A stretch of 64,000 bases of DNA from assembly GCF_014874095.1 (NCBI RefSeq), contig NZ_JADBEB010000001.1:2356001-2420000 (forward strand), in the 5' to 3' direction. The notes below the pieces were generated by a model that saw only the letters and a program-made list of their open reading frames with translations, searched no databases and was not told the DNA's origin. The translations under genes and the position numbers were made by a program. Position 1 is the stretch's first letter. The number at the start of each line of letters is the position of its first letter. Source of the stretch: Plantactinospora soyae. Its GTDB lineage: Bacteria > Actinomycetota > Actinomycetes > Mycobacteriales > Micromonosporaceae. Positions 8,669 to 16,980 of this stretch are shown here, piece after piece.

Positions 8669-9907
8669 TCAGATCCCCATGCCCTTCGCGATGATCTCGT
8701 TCATGATCTCGGTCGTGCCGCCGCCGATGCCCAGGATCCGGGCGTCCCGGTAGTGCCGCTCGACCTCGGCGTCACGCAGGTAGCCGTACCCGCCGTGCAG
8801 CTGTACGGCCTGGTCCACCACCCAGTCGCAGGCGGACACCGCCGCGTTCTTGGCCATCGCCGCCTCGCCCGCCAGCGGTCCGGTCGCCGGTGCCCCGGCG
8901 GTGGCGGCGCGGACGGCCACCTGGGTGACGAACGCCTGCGCCGCCGCCGTCCGGGTGGCCATCTCGGCGAGCCGGTGCCGGACGACCTGCCGGTCGGCGA
9001 GCGGACGACCGAAGGTGTGTCGGTCCCGGCACCAGGCCAGGGTCAGGTCGAGGCAGCGCCACGCGGTCGCGTACGCCTGGGTGGCCAGGGAGAGCCGTTC
9101 GGTGGCGAACTGTCGCATCAGCGCGACGAAGCCGGCGTTCTCCGCGCCGACCCGGTTCCGCACCGGCACCCGTACGTCCACGAACGACAGCTCGGCGGTG
9201 TCGGAGCAGTGCCATCCGAGCTTGTCCAGCCGGCGGTCGACGGTGCAGCCCGGAGCATCCTTGTCGATCACCAGTAGGGAGATGCCGCCCGGTCCCGCGG
9301 GTCCGGTCCGGACAGCGGTGGTGACGAAGTCCGCCCGTACCCCGCTGGTGAGGTACGTCTTGGTGCCGTTGACGACGTAGTGGTCCCCGTCCCGCCGCGC
9401 GCTGGTACGCAGTCCGGCCACGTCCGAGCCACCGTCCGGCTCGGTGATGCCGAGCGCCCCGATCCGGCGGCCGGCCAGGGTGGGCCGGACGTACCGGTCG
9501 ACCAGCTCGCCGAGGTCGCTGGTCGGCTCCGGGCGGCCGGCGTCCTGCCAGGCGGCGACGATGTGCGGCAGCGCGATGCCGTGGGTGAAGAGCGCGGCGA
9601 CCAGCCCGGACGAACCACCGGCCCGGATCAGTTCCTCGGTGACGAGCAGGCTGTCCAGGAGATCGCCCCCGCTGCCGCCGACCGCCTCCGGAAAGCCGAC
9701 CCCGAGCAGTCCCAGCTCGGCGGCGGTGGCGTGCGGCGTACGGGGCACCTCGCCGGCCCGCTCCCAGTCGGCTAAGTACGGCAGCACGTCCCGCTGGACG
9801 AACTGCCTGGTCAGCTCGCGGAGTTGGCGCCGTTCGAGGCTCTCGTCAGCCCGTTGCGAACGTCCGTCGACCCCGCCGAGGCTGCTCAGGAGGCGACTCG
9901 GAGTCAT
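8669..9907 (-). CDS. Acyl-CoA dehydrogenase, second paralogue of the operon
   Basis: This 412-residue flavoprotein is of the acyl-CoA dehydrogenase family. G-I-T-E-P-D-G-G-S-D is the flavin-contacting motif, and G-T-K-T-Y-L-T-S-G and Q-L-H-G-G-Y-G-Y are family hallmarks. The position that holds the medium-chain-type catalytic Glu (after G-Y-G-Y-x-R) is Asp here. A T-E-R-L-S-L-A helix keeps Glu at the site used by isovaleryl-CoA dehydrogenases, which suggests a branched-chain substrate (family knowledge plus inference). It starts in an ATGA overlap with the AtuA-like gene and ends two bases from the carboxyltransferase start. It is sandwiched in the operon and must be co-expressed with the carboxylase. 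Confidence 0.9.
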   Translation of the reverse strand: MTPSRLLSSLGGVDGRSQRADESLERRQLRELTRQFVQRDVLPYLADWERAGEVPRTPHATAAELGLLGVGFPEAVGGSGGDLLDSLLVTEELIRAGGSSGLVAALFTHGIALPHIVAAWQDAGRPEPTSDLGELVDRYVRPTLAGRRIGALGITEPDGGSDVAGLRTSARRDGDHYVVNGTKTYLTSGVRADFVTTAVRTGPAGPGGISLLVIDKDAPGCTVDRRLDKLGWHCSDTAELSFVDVRVPVRNRVGAENAGFVALMRQFATERLSLATQAYATAWRCLDLTLAWCRDRHTFGRPLADRQVVRHRLAEMATRTAAAQAFVTQVAVRAATAGAPATGPLAGEAAMAKNAAVSACDWVVDQAVQLHGGYGYLRDAEVERHYRDARILGIGGGTTEIMNEIIAKGMGI

Positions 9908-11655
9908 CGCCCTGCTCCGGTCAGGTCGACTGGCAGGTCGACGATTCGGGAGCGCAGCAGCTCGCCGAGCGCCTTCGCCTGCGGGTCGAACCGGGTCGAC
10001 GCCGCCACCCCCTGGCCGAGGAGGCCGGGCAGGACGAAGTTGACCGCGCGGAGGTTCGGCAGCTCGTACCGGTGCACCGCAAGATCGGCGGTCTCGGGCA
10101 GCAGACCGCGCAGCCGATCAGTGGTCAGCCATCCGCGCAGCCAGCCGTAGCCGGCGTCCGAGCGGGCCCAGACCCCGAGGTTGGCGTCTCCGCCCTTGTC
10201 GCCGGAACGGGCGCCGACGACCTCGCCGAGCGCCGCCCGCCGGGTCGGCCGGCCATCGGTGGACGGGGTACCAGCCTGGGCGTGGGTAGGTGCGGTGTCC
10301 GCCCGGCCGTCGGTCCCGGATTCCGGGCCCGGTGCCGGCTGCCGCTCAGTCAGCACCGGAGGCGGGACGTCGACGCGCTCCCCGGAGGGCAGGACGGCCA
10401 CCTGCCGTACCCCGTCCTGCGGCACCTCGTCGGCGCTGAACACCCCGTACGGGGTGGCGTCGCCGGGCGGTGTGGTCAGGGTGCAGCCGGGATAGGAGGC
10501 CAGGGCCAGTTCGACGGCGGCGGCCGAGAAGGCCCGTCCGGCCCGCTTCGGGTCGGCGTCCCGCAGGTGTACGTGCAGCAGCGCGCTCGCCGCCTCGGTG
10601 TCGGCCGCGTCGACGTGGTCCGTACGGGCGAGGTCGAACTCCAGCCCGTCCGCGCCGACGGAGTCGGTGAGCTGGGCCCGGACCAGTGCCGCCTTCGCCT
10701 CGATGTCCAGTCCACAGAGGACGAACGTCATCGAGTTGCGGAAGCCGCCGAGCCGGGTCACCCCGACCTTGAGGGTGGGCGGTGGGGGAGTGCCGGCCAC
10801 GCCGCTGACGCGTACCCGGTCGGGGCCGTCCGGGGTGAGGGTCACCGAGTCGAGCCGGCTCACCACGTCCGGGCCGAGGTAGCCGGGGCCGCCGACCTCG
10901 TACAGCAGTTGTGCGGTGACGGTCTCGGTGCTGACCGCGCCGCCGGTACCCGGATGCTTCGTCAGCACCGCCGACCCGTCCGCCCGGAGCTCGGCGATCG
11001 GGAAGCCGGGCCGGTACCCGCCGTCCGGCAGCTCGGTGAAGAAGCTGAAGTTGCCGCCGGTGACCTGTGTGCCGCATTCGAGCAGGTGGCCGGCGACCGT
11101 CGCCCCGGCCAGCGGATCGAGCTCGGTACGCCCCCAGCCGAAGTGCGCGATCCCGGGCCCGACCACCAGCGAGGCGTCGGTGACCCGGCCGGTCACCACG
11201 ACGTCCGCGCCGCCGGAGAGGCAGGCGGCGATGCCGAACGCCCCGAGGTAGGCGTTCGCGGTCAACGCGTCCGGACGGGGCAGCGCGTCGCCTTCGACGT
11301 ACCCGATCCGGACCGGCACTCCCAGCCGGTCGCCGAGGGTACGCAGTGCGGCGGCCAGCCCGGCCGGGTTGAGCCCGCCGGCGTTCGTCACGACCCGTAC
11401 GCCACGGTCGAGCGCGGTGCCGAGACAGGTTTCCATCTGCCGCAGGAACGTCTTCGCGTAGCCGGTTTCCGGATCGCGACGCAGGTCCCGGCCGAGGATC
11501 AGCATGGTCAACTCGGCCAGGTAGTCGCCGGTCAGCACGTCGAGGTCGCCGCCGTCGAGCATCTCCCGCCAGGCGCTGAACCGGTCGCCGTAGAAGCCCG
11601 ACGCGTTGCCGATCCGGAGCACGTCGGGCCGGCCGGCGAGGCCCGCTCGGGTCAC
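9904..11655 (-). CDS. AtuA-like acyclic terpene utilisation family protein (DUF1446)
   Basis: This 583-residue protein begins V-L-R-I-G-N-A-S-G-F-Y-G-D-R shortly after its start. It contains L-T-G-D-Y-L-A-E-L-T-M and V-V-T-N-A-G-G-L-N-P, which are characteristic of the AtuA/DUF1446 family. AtuA belongs to the citronellol/geraniol pathway cluster of Pseudomonas, but its biochemical step is not well defined. The C-terminal part has G-A-R-S-G-D-K-G-G-D-A-N-L, a conserved motif of the family's small C-terminal domain. The GTG start at 11655 makes a GTGA overlap with the upstream TIGR03084 gene and gives the family's usual length. Placement among dehydrogenases and a carboxylase supports a role in branched-chain or terpenoid acyl-CoA degradation. 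Confidence 0.88.
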   Translation of the reverse strand: MTRAGLAGRPDVLRIGNASGFYGDRFSAWREMLDGGDLDVLTGDYLAELTMLILGRDLRRDPETGYAKTFLRQMETCLGTALDRGVRVVTNAGGLNPAGLAAALRTLGDRLGVPVRIGYVEGDALPRPDALTANAYLGAFGIAACLSGGADVVVTGRVTDASLVVGPGIAHFGWGRTELDPLAGATVAGHLLECGTQVTGGNFSFFTELPDGGYRPGFPIAELRADGSAVLTKHPGTGGAVSTETVTAQLLYEVGGPGYLGPDVVSRLDSVTLTPDGPDRVRVSGVAGTPPPPTLKVGVTRLGGFRNSMTFVLCGLDIEAKAALVRAQLTDSVGADGLEFDLARTDHVDAADTEAASALLHVHLRDADPKRAGRAFSAAAVELALASYPGCTLTTPPGDATPYGVFSADEVPQDGVRQVAVLPSGERVDVPPPVLTERQPAPGPESGTDGRADTAPTHAQAGTPSTDGRPTRRAALGEVVGARSGDKGGDANLGVWARSDAGYGWLRGWLTTDRLRGLLPETADLAVHRYELPNLRAVNFVLPGLLGQGVAASTRFDPQAKALGELLRSRIVDLPVDLTGAGR

Positions 11656-12557
11656 TGCGGCCTGCCCGGCTCGGACCCGGCCCCGCCGCCGGGCTCCCGA
11701 CTGCCGCCCGGCTCCCGACCGGCACCGTTGAATTCGTGACCGCCGCCGGACGCGCGGCCGTCGCCAACCTCCCGGCCGGTGCGGGGCTCCCGGCCGGCTC
11801 CGGGTGGGCCGGCGAAGATCTGGGCGATGTCGAGCCACTCGTCGGCGACCGGGCCGACGGCGACCAGGGCCAGGTCGGCACGGTGTCGCCGCTGGGTGAC
11901 CAGCAGGCAGAAGTCCAGTGCCGGGCCGGAGACCAGGTTGACCGCGTCGGCCGGGCCGAAGGACCATTCGTCGCCGTCGGGCCCGCGCAACTCGATCCGG
12001 ACCGGCGCGTCGGGGAACGGGCGCCCGTGGGTGGCGAAGCCGTGCCCGAGGGTACGGAAGCCGAGGTACGCGACGTGCCGGAGCCGGGCGGTCGGCGTAC
12101 GGGTGTGGCCGAGTGCGTCGGCGACGTCCTCGCCGTGCGCCCAGGTCTCCATGATCCGGGCGGTGGCCATCGAGGTGGCCGACATCCGGGTGCCGTACCA
12201 GGGCAGTTTGACCCCGGCCGGAACGCCGGAGAGCGCGCGAGCCAGGGCGGTACGGCCGGACCGCCACCGGGCCAGCAACTCCGGTACCGGCGCCAGGAAC
12301 TCCGCCGCACCCCGGTCGATGAAGCCGTACGGGTCGGTGGCGGCGTGCTGGATCGACTCGGCGAAGCCGTCGATGTCGGTGGCGGCGAGCAGGGCGACGT
12401 TATCGGTCCAGGCGAGGTGTGCGATCTGGTGTGCGACCGTCCAGCCCGGCGCCGGGGTGGGCCGGGCCCAGTCCGCGTCGGGCAGCCCGGCGACCAGCGC
12501 CTCCAGGCTCTCCGACTCGGCGGCAAGATCCGTCAGCAGACTGTCGAGGTCGACCAT
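11652..12557 (-). CDS. TIGR03084-type protein of the DinB / maleylpyruvate isomerase-like fold
   Basis: This 301-residue protein has the N-terminal pattern of actinobacterial DinB-like proteins, with the stretches P-T-P-A-P-G-W-T-V-A-H-Q-I-A-H-L and E-T-W-A-H-G-E-D-V-A. The histidines in H-Q-I-A-H and W-A-H-G would bind a metal in this fold. Members of this group sit next to AtuA/acyl-CoA catabolic genes, but their reaction is unknown to me. The last 50 residues are an unusual Gly/Arg/Glu/Pro-rich tail with repeated G-R-E-P-G-G-type units, probably disordered. Its stop overlaps the AtuA-like start, and its own start lies 42 bases after the TetR gene, so it is the first enzyme-like gene of the operon. 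Confidence 0.75.
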   Translation of the reverse strand: MVDLDSLLTDLAAESESLEALVAGLPDADWARPTPAPGWTVAHQIAHLAWTDNVALLAATDIDGFAESIQHAATDPYGFIDRGAAEFLAPVPELLARWRSGRTALARALSGVPAGVKLPWYGTRMSATSMATARIMETWAHGEDVADALGHTRTPTARLRHVAYLGFRTLGHGFATHGRPFPDAPVRIELRGPDGDEWSFGPADAVNLVSGPALDFCLLVTQRRHRADLALVAVGPVADEWLDIAQIFAGPPGAGREPRTGREVGDGRASGGGHEFNGAGREPGGSREPGGGAGSEPGRPQ

Positions 12558-12599
12558 GCGAGGCTCCTTGCGCGGATGGCGGTGCGGCGGGGCGACGGT

Positions 12600-13235
12600 T
12601 CAGCCGGTGCTGGCCGATGGTGTTGTCGGTACGGCGGCCAGGATCGCGGCGAGCTGCCGTTTCCAGGTGCCGAGCAGGGCGGTACGCCGGGCGGAGTCGT
12701 CGGAGAGCAGGTTGGCCACCCCGAGCCCGCGTAACAGGTCGAGGGTGGCCTGGATGGTCTCGCGTACCCCGGGCTGCCGTTCGTCGGCGCCGAGGAGTTC
12801 GACGGTGAGCCGGTGCATCTCGCGGCCGACCCGGGCCTCCAGCGGCACGAGGGCGTCCCGCAGTTCCGGATCGGTACGCCCGGCCACCCAGAGTTCCAGC
12901 GCGGCGACGAAGAGCGGACCGGTGAACGCCGTGGCCAGCATGTCGATCACCCGGTCGAGTCGTTCGGGGCCGGCCGGCAGGCTGGCCGCCTCGGTGCGGA
13001 TCTCCGCCGCCCGGCGTTCGGCGAGGTGCTCGACGGCCGCCATCACCAGGGCCGACTTGGTCGGGTAGTGGTGCAGTTGGGCGCCTCGGGACACGCCCGC
13101 GCGGGTGGCGACGACGGTGGTGGTGGTCCCAGACCAACCCCGTTCCAGCAGGCAGTCCACGGTGGCCTCCAGCACCCGGGCCTGGGTGGCACGGCTGCGC
13201 TCCCGCTGTGGCGTACGGGTCGGGGCGCTCGACAT
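12600..13235 (-). CDS. TetR-family transcriptional regulator
   Basis: The N-terminal helix-turn-helix runs A-T-Q-A-R-V-L-E-A-T-V-D-C-L through G-V-S-R-G-A-Q-L-H-H-Y-P-T-K, typical of TetR proteins. The C-terminal ligand domain is all-helical. I start the gene at the ATG at 13235 (M-S-S-A-P-T-R, 211 residues). A longer reading from 13262 is possible, but it would put the inverted repeat at 13253-13286 across the start codon. The gene is the first of the minus-strand operon, 42 bases ahead of the TIGR03084 gene. Binding of an acyl-CoA or pathway intermediate would most simply relieve repression of its own gene and the downstream catabolic genes (inference). Confidence 0.88.
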   Translation of the reverse strand: MSSAPTRTPQRERSRATQARVLEATVDCLLERGWSGTTTTVVATRAGVSRGAQLHHYPTKSALVMAAVEHLAERRAAEIRTEAASLPAGPERLDRVIDMLATAFTGPLFVAALELWVAGRTDPELRDALVPLEARVGREMHRLTVELLGADERQPGVRETIQATLDLLRGLGVANLLSDDSARRTALLGTWKRQLAAILAAVPTTPSASTG

Positions 13236-13252
13236 CCGCCCAGCCTGCCGGT

Positions 13253-13286
13253 CCAGAAACAAACAGTCAAGCCTGCTTGTTTCTGG
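13253..13286. promoter_or_regulatory. Inverted-repeat operator for the TetR regulator
   Basis: Arms CCAGAAACAAACAG (13253-13266) and CTGCTTGTTTCTGG (13273-13286) are inverted repeats with one mismatch in 14 and a six-base centre. AT-rich palindromic DNA is conspicuous in this GC-rich setting. It lies 18 bases upstream of the TetR ATG and just past the stop of the EamA gene (13303). That is the expected position for an autoregulatory operator controlling the whole minus-strand catabolic operon. Confidence 0.8.
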
Positions 13287-13302
13287 CGGCGCAGGCCCGG
13301 TT

Positions 13303-14220
13303 CTAGTCGACCGGGGTCGGTGCCGCCGGGTCCGGTCCGGCGAGGACGGGTTTGCGCTGTTGGGCCAGGGCCACGCCCCCGAGGACCAGCACCATTCCGG
13401 CGATCATCGGAATCGTGGTCGGCTCGTTCACCACCAGGGCCCCGAGCAGCACAGCGACGATCGGCAGCAGGTAGGTGGTGGTCGCGGCGACCGTCGCGCC
13501 CTCGTCGGCGATGAGCCGGTAGTTCAGGGTGTAGGCGAAGGCGGTGCCGGCGATGCTGAGGACCAGCAGGCTCGCCACCGCGTCACCCCGCCAGGCCAAC
13601 GGAGTCAGTCCGCCGCCGAAGGGCAGGGCCAGGGCGATCAGTGCGGTCCCGGCGACGAGCTGGCTCGCCGAGAGCATGAGCGGCGAGATCCCCCGGTTGG
13701 TCAGGTAGCGGCTCATGTAGACGAAACTGACCGCGTAGCTGGCGGCGGCACCGAGGACGGCCAGTCCACCCCAGCTCGCGATCTCACCGGCCGACTTCCA
13801 GGGCGAGAAGATCAGCACCGTTCCGCCGAAGCCGAGTGCGATCCCGATCCCGCGCTGCACGCTGGTCACCCGGTCGGTTCCGACCAGGAACGCGATCAGG
13901 ACCGTCCAGACCGGAGTGGTGGCGTTGAGTACCCCGGCGACGTTCGAGCCGATGCTCTGCTCCCCGATCCCGACCAGGGTGTACGGGATGGTGGTCGCCA
14001 CCAGGGCGGCCACGGTCAGGTGTGCCCAGGTCCGCCGGTCGGTCGGCGGTCGCAGGCCACTGAGCAGCGCGATCGCCATCAGCACGAGCGCGCCGAGCGC
14101 GAGGCGTACGAAGACGATCTGGACCGGGGTGAAGCCGCGCAGCGCCAGCTTGATCCAGAGGAAGCCGGACCCCCAGAGCAGGGCGAGCAGGGCCAGCCTG
14201 ACCAGGCTGCCTCGACGCAT
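13303..14220 (-). CDS. EamA/DMT-family small-molecule exporter
   Basis: This 305-residue, roughly ten-span membrane protein is made of two EamA repeats. The first repeat starts L-A-L-L-W-G-S-G-F-L-W-I-K-L-A, and the second covers about residues 150-285 with Y-A-V-S-F-V-Y-M-S-R-Y. The C-terminal half ends with N-E-P-T-T-I-P-M-I-A-G-M, matching the conserved family segment around the last helices. Members export amino acids, metabolites or drugs; the substrate cannot be read from sequence. It is transcribed towards the TetR operon but ends before the operator, so it may be independently transcribed from the region before 14220. Confidence 0.88.
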   Translation of the reverse strand: MRRGSLVRLALLALLWGSGFLWIKLALRGFTPVQIVFVRLALGALVLMAIALLSGLRPPTDRRTWAHLTVAALVATTIPYTLVGIGEQSIGSNVAGVLNATTPVWTVLIAFLVGTDRVTSVQRGIGIALGFGGTVLIFSPWKSAGEIASWGGLAVLGAAASYAVSFVYMSRYLTNRGISPLMLSASQLVAGTALIALALPFGGGLTPLAWRGDAVASLLVLSIAGTAFAYTLNYRLIADEGATVAATTTYLLPIVAVLLGALVVNEPTTIPMIAGMVLVLGGVALAQQRKPVLAGPDPAAPTPVD

Positions 14221-14394
14221 TCCGCCTCTTCCCTCAGTTGGTTACCGGCGGGTTCTATCCAGGCGTCGAGTTTGCCGCACGGGGCACGTGACTAGCTACG
14301 TTCACTCGCGTATTCATCGAGGCGGATCGTTGCGGCCTGCGGGACGGCCGTACCCCGGCGTTCGTCGGGCGGGATGTCGGCGTAGAAACGGGTC

Positions 14395-15291
14395 GTGACG
14401 ATTGTCGAAGATCCGCTGTCCGGGATCGACCAGGTGGCGTGGCACCGGCTGCACCATGCCTATGGTCCGGCGACGGATGTGCCCGACCAGCTTCGCGCGC
14501 TGCGCACTACCGACCCGACGCGGCGCTCGGAGGCCCTGTCGCAGCTCTTCGGCAACGTCCACCATCAGGGCACCCGGTGGCAGGTCAGCCACGTGGTCGT
14601 GCCGTTCCTGGTCGCGCTGGTCGACGATCCGGCGACACCGAACCGTGCCGGGGTCGGCCAACTGCTCGCGGCGGTCGCCATCGGTGACCGGCGGGACGAC
14701 GAGTTGCCCTTCGACCCGGGGCGCGCGTTCAACGCCGCCGAGCGGCTCACCGGGGTCGACACGACGGGCCTGATCCGACGGTTCTACGCCGGAGAGGACC
14801 TTTCCGAGGAGGAGATCGACCTGCTGGAGGCCGAGGCGGTGCGCTGGGCGGCGGACAGCTACTCCAGCGCCGCGGCCCGCCTGACCACCATCACCGGCTG
14901 GTTGTCGGACCCGGACGAGGAGGTGGCAGCCCGCGCCGCCGCCCTGATGCCGTGGTTTCCGGCCACCGCCGCCACCGTCTTCGCACTCGGTACCGCTTCC
15001 GCGAGCCGAGCCCAGCTCCGGGCGAGCGCGAACCTGGCGCTGGCACACGTGCCGTACGTCGACCCGTACGTCGCGCGGCGGTTGCGGGAGTTGAGCCGAT
15101 CCGACGCCGACGTGGTAGTCGTGACCGCCGCGATCGCCCTGGCGTACCGGGAGGGTGCCTCGATGCCTGACGAGGCACTGTCGATCCTGGTCGACGCGTC
15201 GGCCCGGGATCTCGACCAGGGCGTCGTCGGTTGGAGCCGGGCGCTACGCGGCTTCGTGATGCTGGCGTTGCGGCGCCTCGGGCTCGGCTGA
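14395..15291 (+). CDS. HEAT-repeat-like protein
   Basis: This 298-residue, alpha-helical protein has no signal peptide or membrane span. The pattern W-L-S-D-P-D-E-E-V-A-A-R-A-A-A-L and later segments (R-A-Q-L-R-A-S-A-N-L-A-L-A and V-V-V-T-A-A-I-A-L-A-Y) have the spacing of HEAT repeats. It resembles actinobacterial cytoplasmic HEAT-repeat proteins of unknown role. The GTG start gives the N-terminus M-T-I-V-E-D-P-L-S-G-I-D. It stands alone between the divergent EamA gene and the alpha/beta hydrolase gene, so context gives no function. A scaffolding or protein-binding role is the family expectation only. Confidence 0.65.
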   Translation: MTIVEDPLSGIDQVAWHRLHHAYGPATDVPDQLRALRTTDPTRRSEALSQLFGNVHHQGTRWQVSHVVVPFLVALVDDPATPNRAGVGQLLAAVAIGDRRDDELPFDPGRAFNAAERLTGVDTTGLIRRFYAGEDLSEEEIDLLEAEAVRWAADSYSSAAARLTTITGWLSDPDEEVAARAAALMPWFPATAATVFALGTASASRAQLRASANLALAHVPYVDPYVARRLRELSRSDADVVVVTAAIALAYREGASMPDEALSILVDASARDLDQGVVGWSRALRGFVMLALRRLGLG

Positions 15292-15460
15292 CCGCCGCAC
15301 ACCGGTACGCCGAACCGGCCCGCCACGGGCACTTCGCTCGTCCGGCTCGGGGCCAGATCGGGGTTCTCCCCGATCTGCGGCACGGGGTCGAACGCGGCAA
15401 ACCCCGGATGTCAGAGCCGTCATGGGCTGGCAGTCTCCAAAAGCGACATAGGAGGAGACC

Positions 15461-16876
15461 ATGCGGCGAAGCCTCGTCGGGTTGCTCGGTTGCTCACTGG
15501 CCGCCGCGTCCGCACTCATCGGCACCCCGATGCCCGCCTCGGCGGAGCCGAACGGACTCCCCGCCGGCCTCACGGCCGCCGAGGTGACCTTTCGCAGCGG
15601 TGACCTGACCCTGCACGGCACCGTGCTCGCGCCACGCGCCGCCGGTCCGCGCCGGCCCGGAATGGTGCTGGTGCACGGTTCCGGCGTGGGCGTTTCCCGG
15701 GAGAAGCTGCGGCGGGAGGCGGAGGCGTTCGCCGCGGGTGGAATCGTCACGCTGATCTACGACAAGCGGGCCGCCGACTATTCCCCGGTACACCGGGACT
15801 ATTCGCTGCTCGCCGACGACGCACTCGCCGGACTGGCCATGTTGCGTACTCGGTCCGAGGTGGACCCGGCGAACGTCGGGCTGTGGGGATTCTCCGAGGG
15901 CGGTTGGGTGGCACCGATGGCCGCCGCTCGGTCCAGCGCCGTCGCGTTCCTCGTCGTGGTCGGCGCCAACGGGGTCCCCCCGGCCCGGCAGGAAGCCTGG
16001 GCGATGGGCGAACGGCAGCGCCATCAGGGAATCTCCGGCTCCTCGCAGGACCGTTTCCCGACCACCGGTATCCGGCTGGTCGCCGGAGCGGACCTCTTCG
16101 CCCAAGCCCACCACGATCCGGTACCGGTGCTCGAACGGGTACGCCAACCCGTGCTCGCCATCTGGGGCGGCAAGGACCGGCAGACGCCACCCGGCGAGGG
16201 TCTGACCGTCTACCACCAGGTACTGGCCCGCACCGGCAACCCGCACTACATGCTGCGGGTCTTTCCGAACGGTGACCACGCGGTGCACCAGTCGACCGAC
16301 GACGGCTTCCGCCGACTCGACGACCTGATGCCCGGCTACGCCGACCTGGTGACCTCGTGGGTGGCCGACGTCGTCGCCGACCGGCCGCCGGAGCGGCACG
16401 TAGATCCGGTGCCCCGCCAGGATCGGCCCAGCCCGGTGATCCACCCCCTTGCCTGGTGGGAGTCGCCCGGACTGCAACTCGCCGCGATCCTGCTCTGCAC
16501 GCTGGCCTTCCTCGCGTACCCGATGGTGGCCCTCGGCCGCCGGCTCCGCCGTGGGCGCGGCTCCCTCGCCGGCCTGGCGCCCGCGCGCTGGCTGGCCGGC
16601 CTCGGCCTGGCCGCGATGCTCGGCTTCCTCTGGGTCTTCGTCGCCAGCAACGCGGGTGCGTCCCTGGGGCCGGTGGTGGCCGGCCGGGCACTGTCCTGGC
16701 TGGTGGTGCAACTGCTCGCCGTCGCTGTCGTGGCCGCGGCGGTCGCCACCGTGATCGGTTGGGTCCGGGCCCGAGCCGTCACCCCCGGACGAGACCGGCT
16801 CCGGCTCGGCCTGTTGCTGACCGGAGCGCTGGTCTTCCTGCCGTGGGCGGCGTACTGGGGGCTGTTGCTGCCGTGA
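15461..16876 (+). CDS. Exported alpha/beta hydrolase with C-terminal membrane domain
   Basis: This 471-residue protein has a strong ribosome site, AGGAGGAG, four bases before ATG. A signal peptide (residues 1-28, cleavage near A-S-A-E) is followed by an alpha/beta hydrolase domain. It shows the oxyanion segment V-H-G-S-G-V (71-76), the nucleophile elbow G-F-S-E-G (Ser145), an acid at Asp239 in G-G-K-D-R-Q and a base at His273 in G-D-H-A-V. About four hydrophobic segments (residues 337-470) follow, so the catalytic domain faces outside while anchored in the membrane. The fusion to a multi-span C-terminal region is less usual than a plain secreted hydrolase. The substrate is unknown. Transcription ends at a very strong hairpin (16919-16969). 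Confidence 0.82.
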   Translation: MRRSLVGLLGCSLAAASALIGTPMPASAEPNGLPAGLTAAEVTFRSGDLTLHGTVLAPRAAGPRRPGMVLVHGSGVGVSREKLRREAEAFAAGGIVTLIYDKRAADYSPVHRDYSLLADDALAGLAMLRTRSEVDPANVGLWGFSEGGWVAPMAAARSSAVAFLVVVGANGVPPARQEAWAMGERQRHQGISGSSQDRFPTTGIRLVAGADLFAQAHHDPVPVLERVRQPVLAIWGGKDRQTPPGEGLTVYHQVLARTGNPHYMLRVFPNGDHAVHQSTDDGFRRLDDLMPGYADLVTSWVADVVADRPPERHVDPVPRQDRPSPVIHPLAWWESPGLQLAAILLCTLAFLAYPMVALGRRLRRGRGSLAGLAPARWLAGLGLAAMLGFLWVFVASNAGASLGPVVAGRALSWLVVQLLAVAVVAAAVATVIGWVRARAVTPGRDRLRLGLLLTGALVFLPWAAYWGLLLP

Positions 16877-16918
16877 GCGCGGGAGCTGTGGGTACGGCCC
16901 TCGGCTCGGTCGGGCGGT

Positions 16919-16969
16919 ACGCAAAGCCTCGTACCGCCCGTCGACGGCGGGCGGTACGAGGCTTTGCGT
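16919..16969. terminator. Perfect 22-bp stem, bidirectional terminator
   Basis: The arms 16919-16940 and 16948-16969 are exact reverse complements, with a seven-base loop TCGACGG. The hairpin lies between the convergent hydrolase gene (ends 16876) and crp gene (ends 16981), the classic site of a shared terminator. No T-tract follows on either strand, as is common for actinobacterial terminators. Confidence 0.85.
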
Positions 16970-16980
16970 TCGGCGCTGGG

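Noticed and set aside
12600-13262. Longer TetR gene starting at 13262
   Set aside because: The extension would place the palindromic operator across the start codon and adds residues outside the normal TetR N-terminus.
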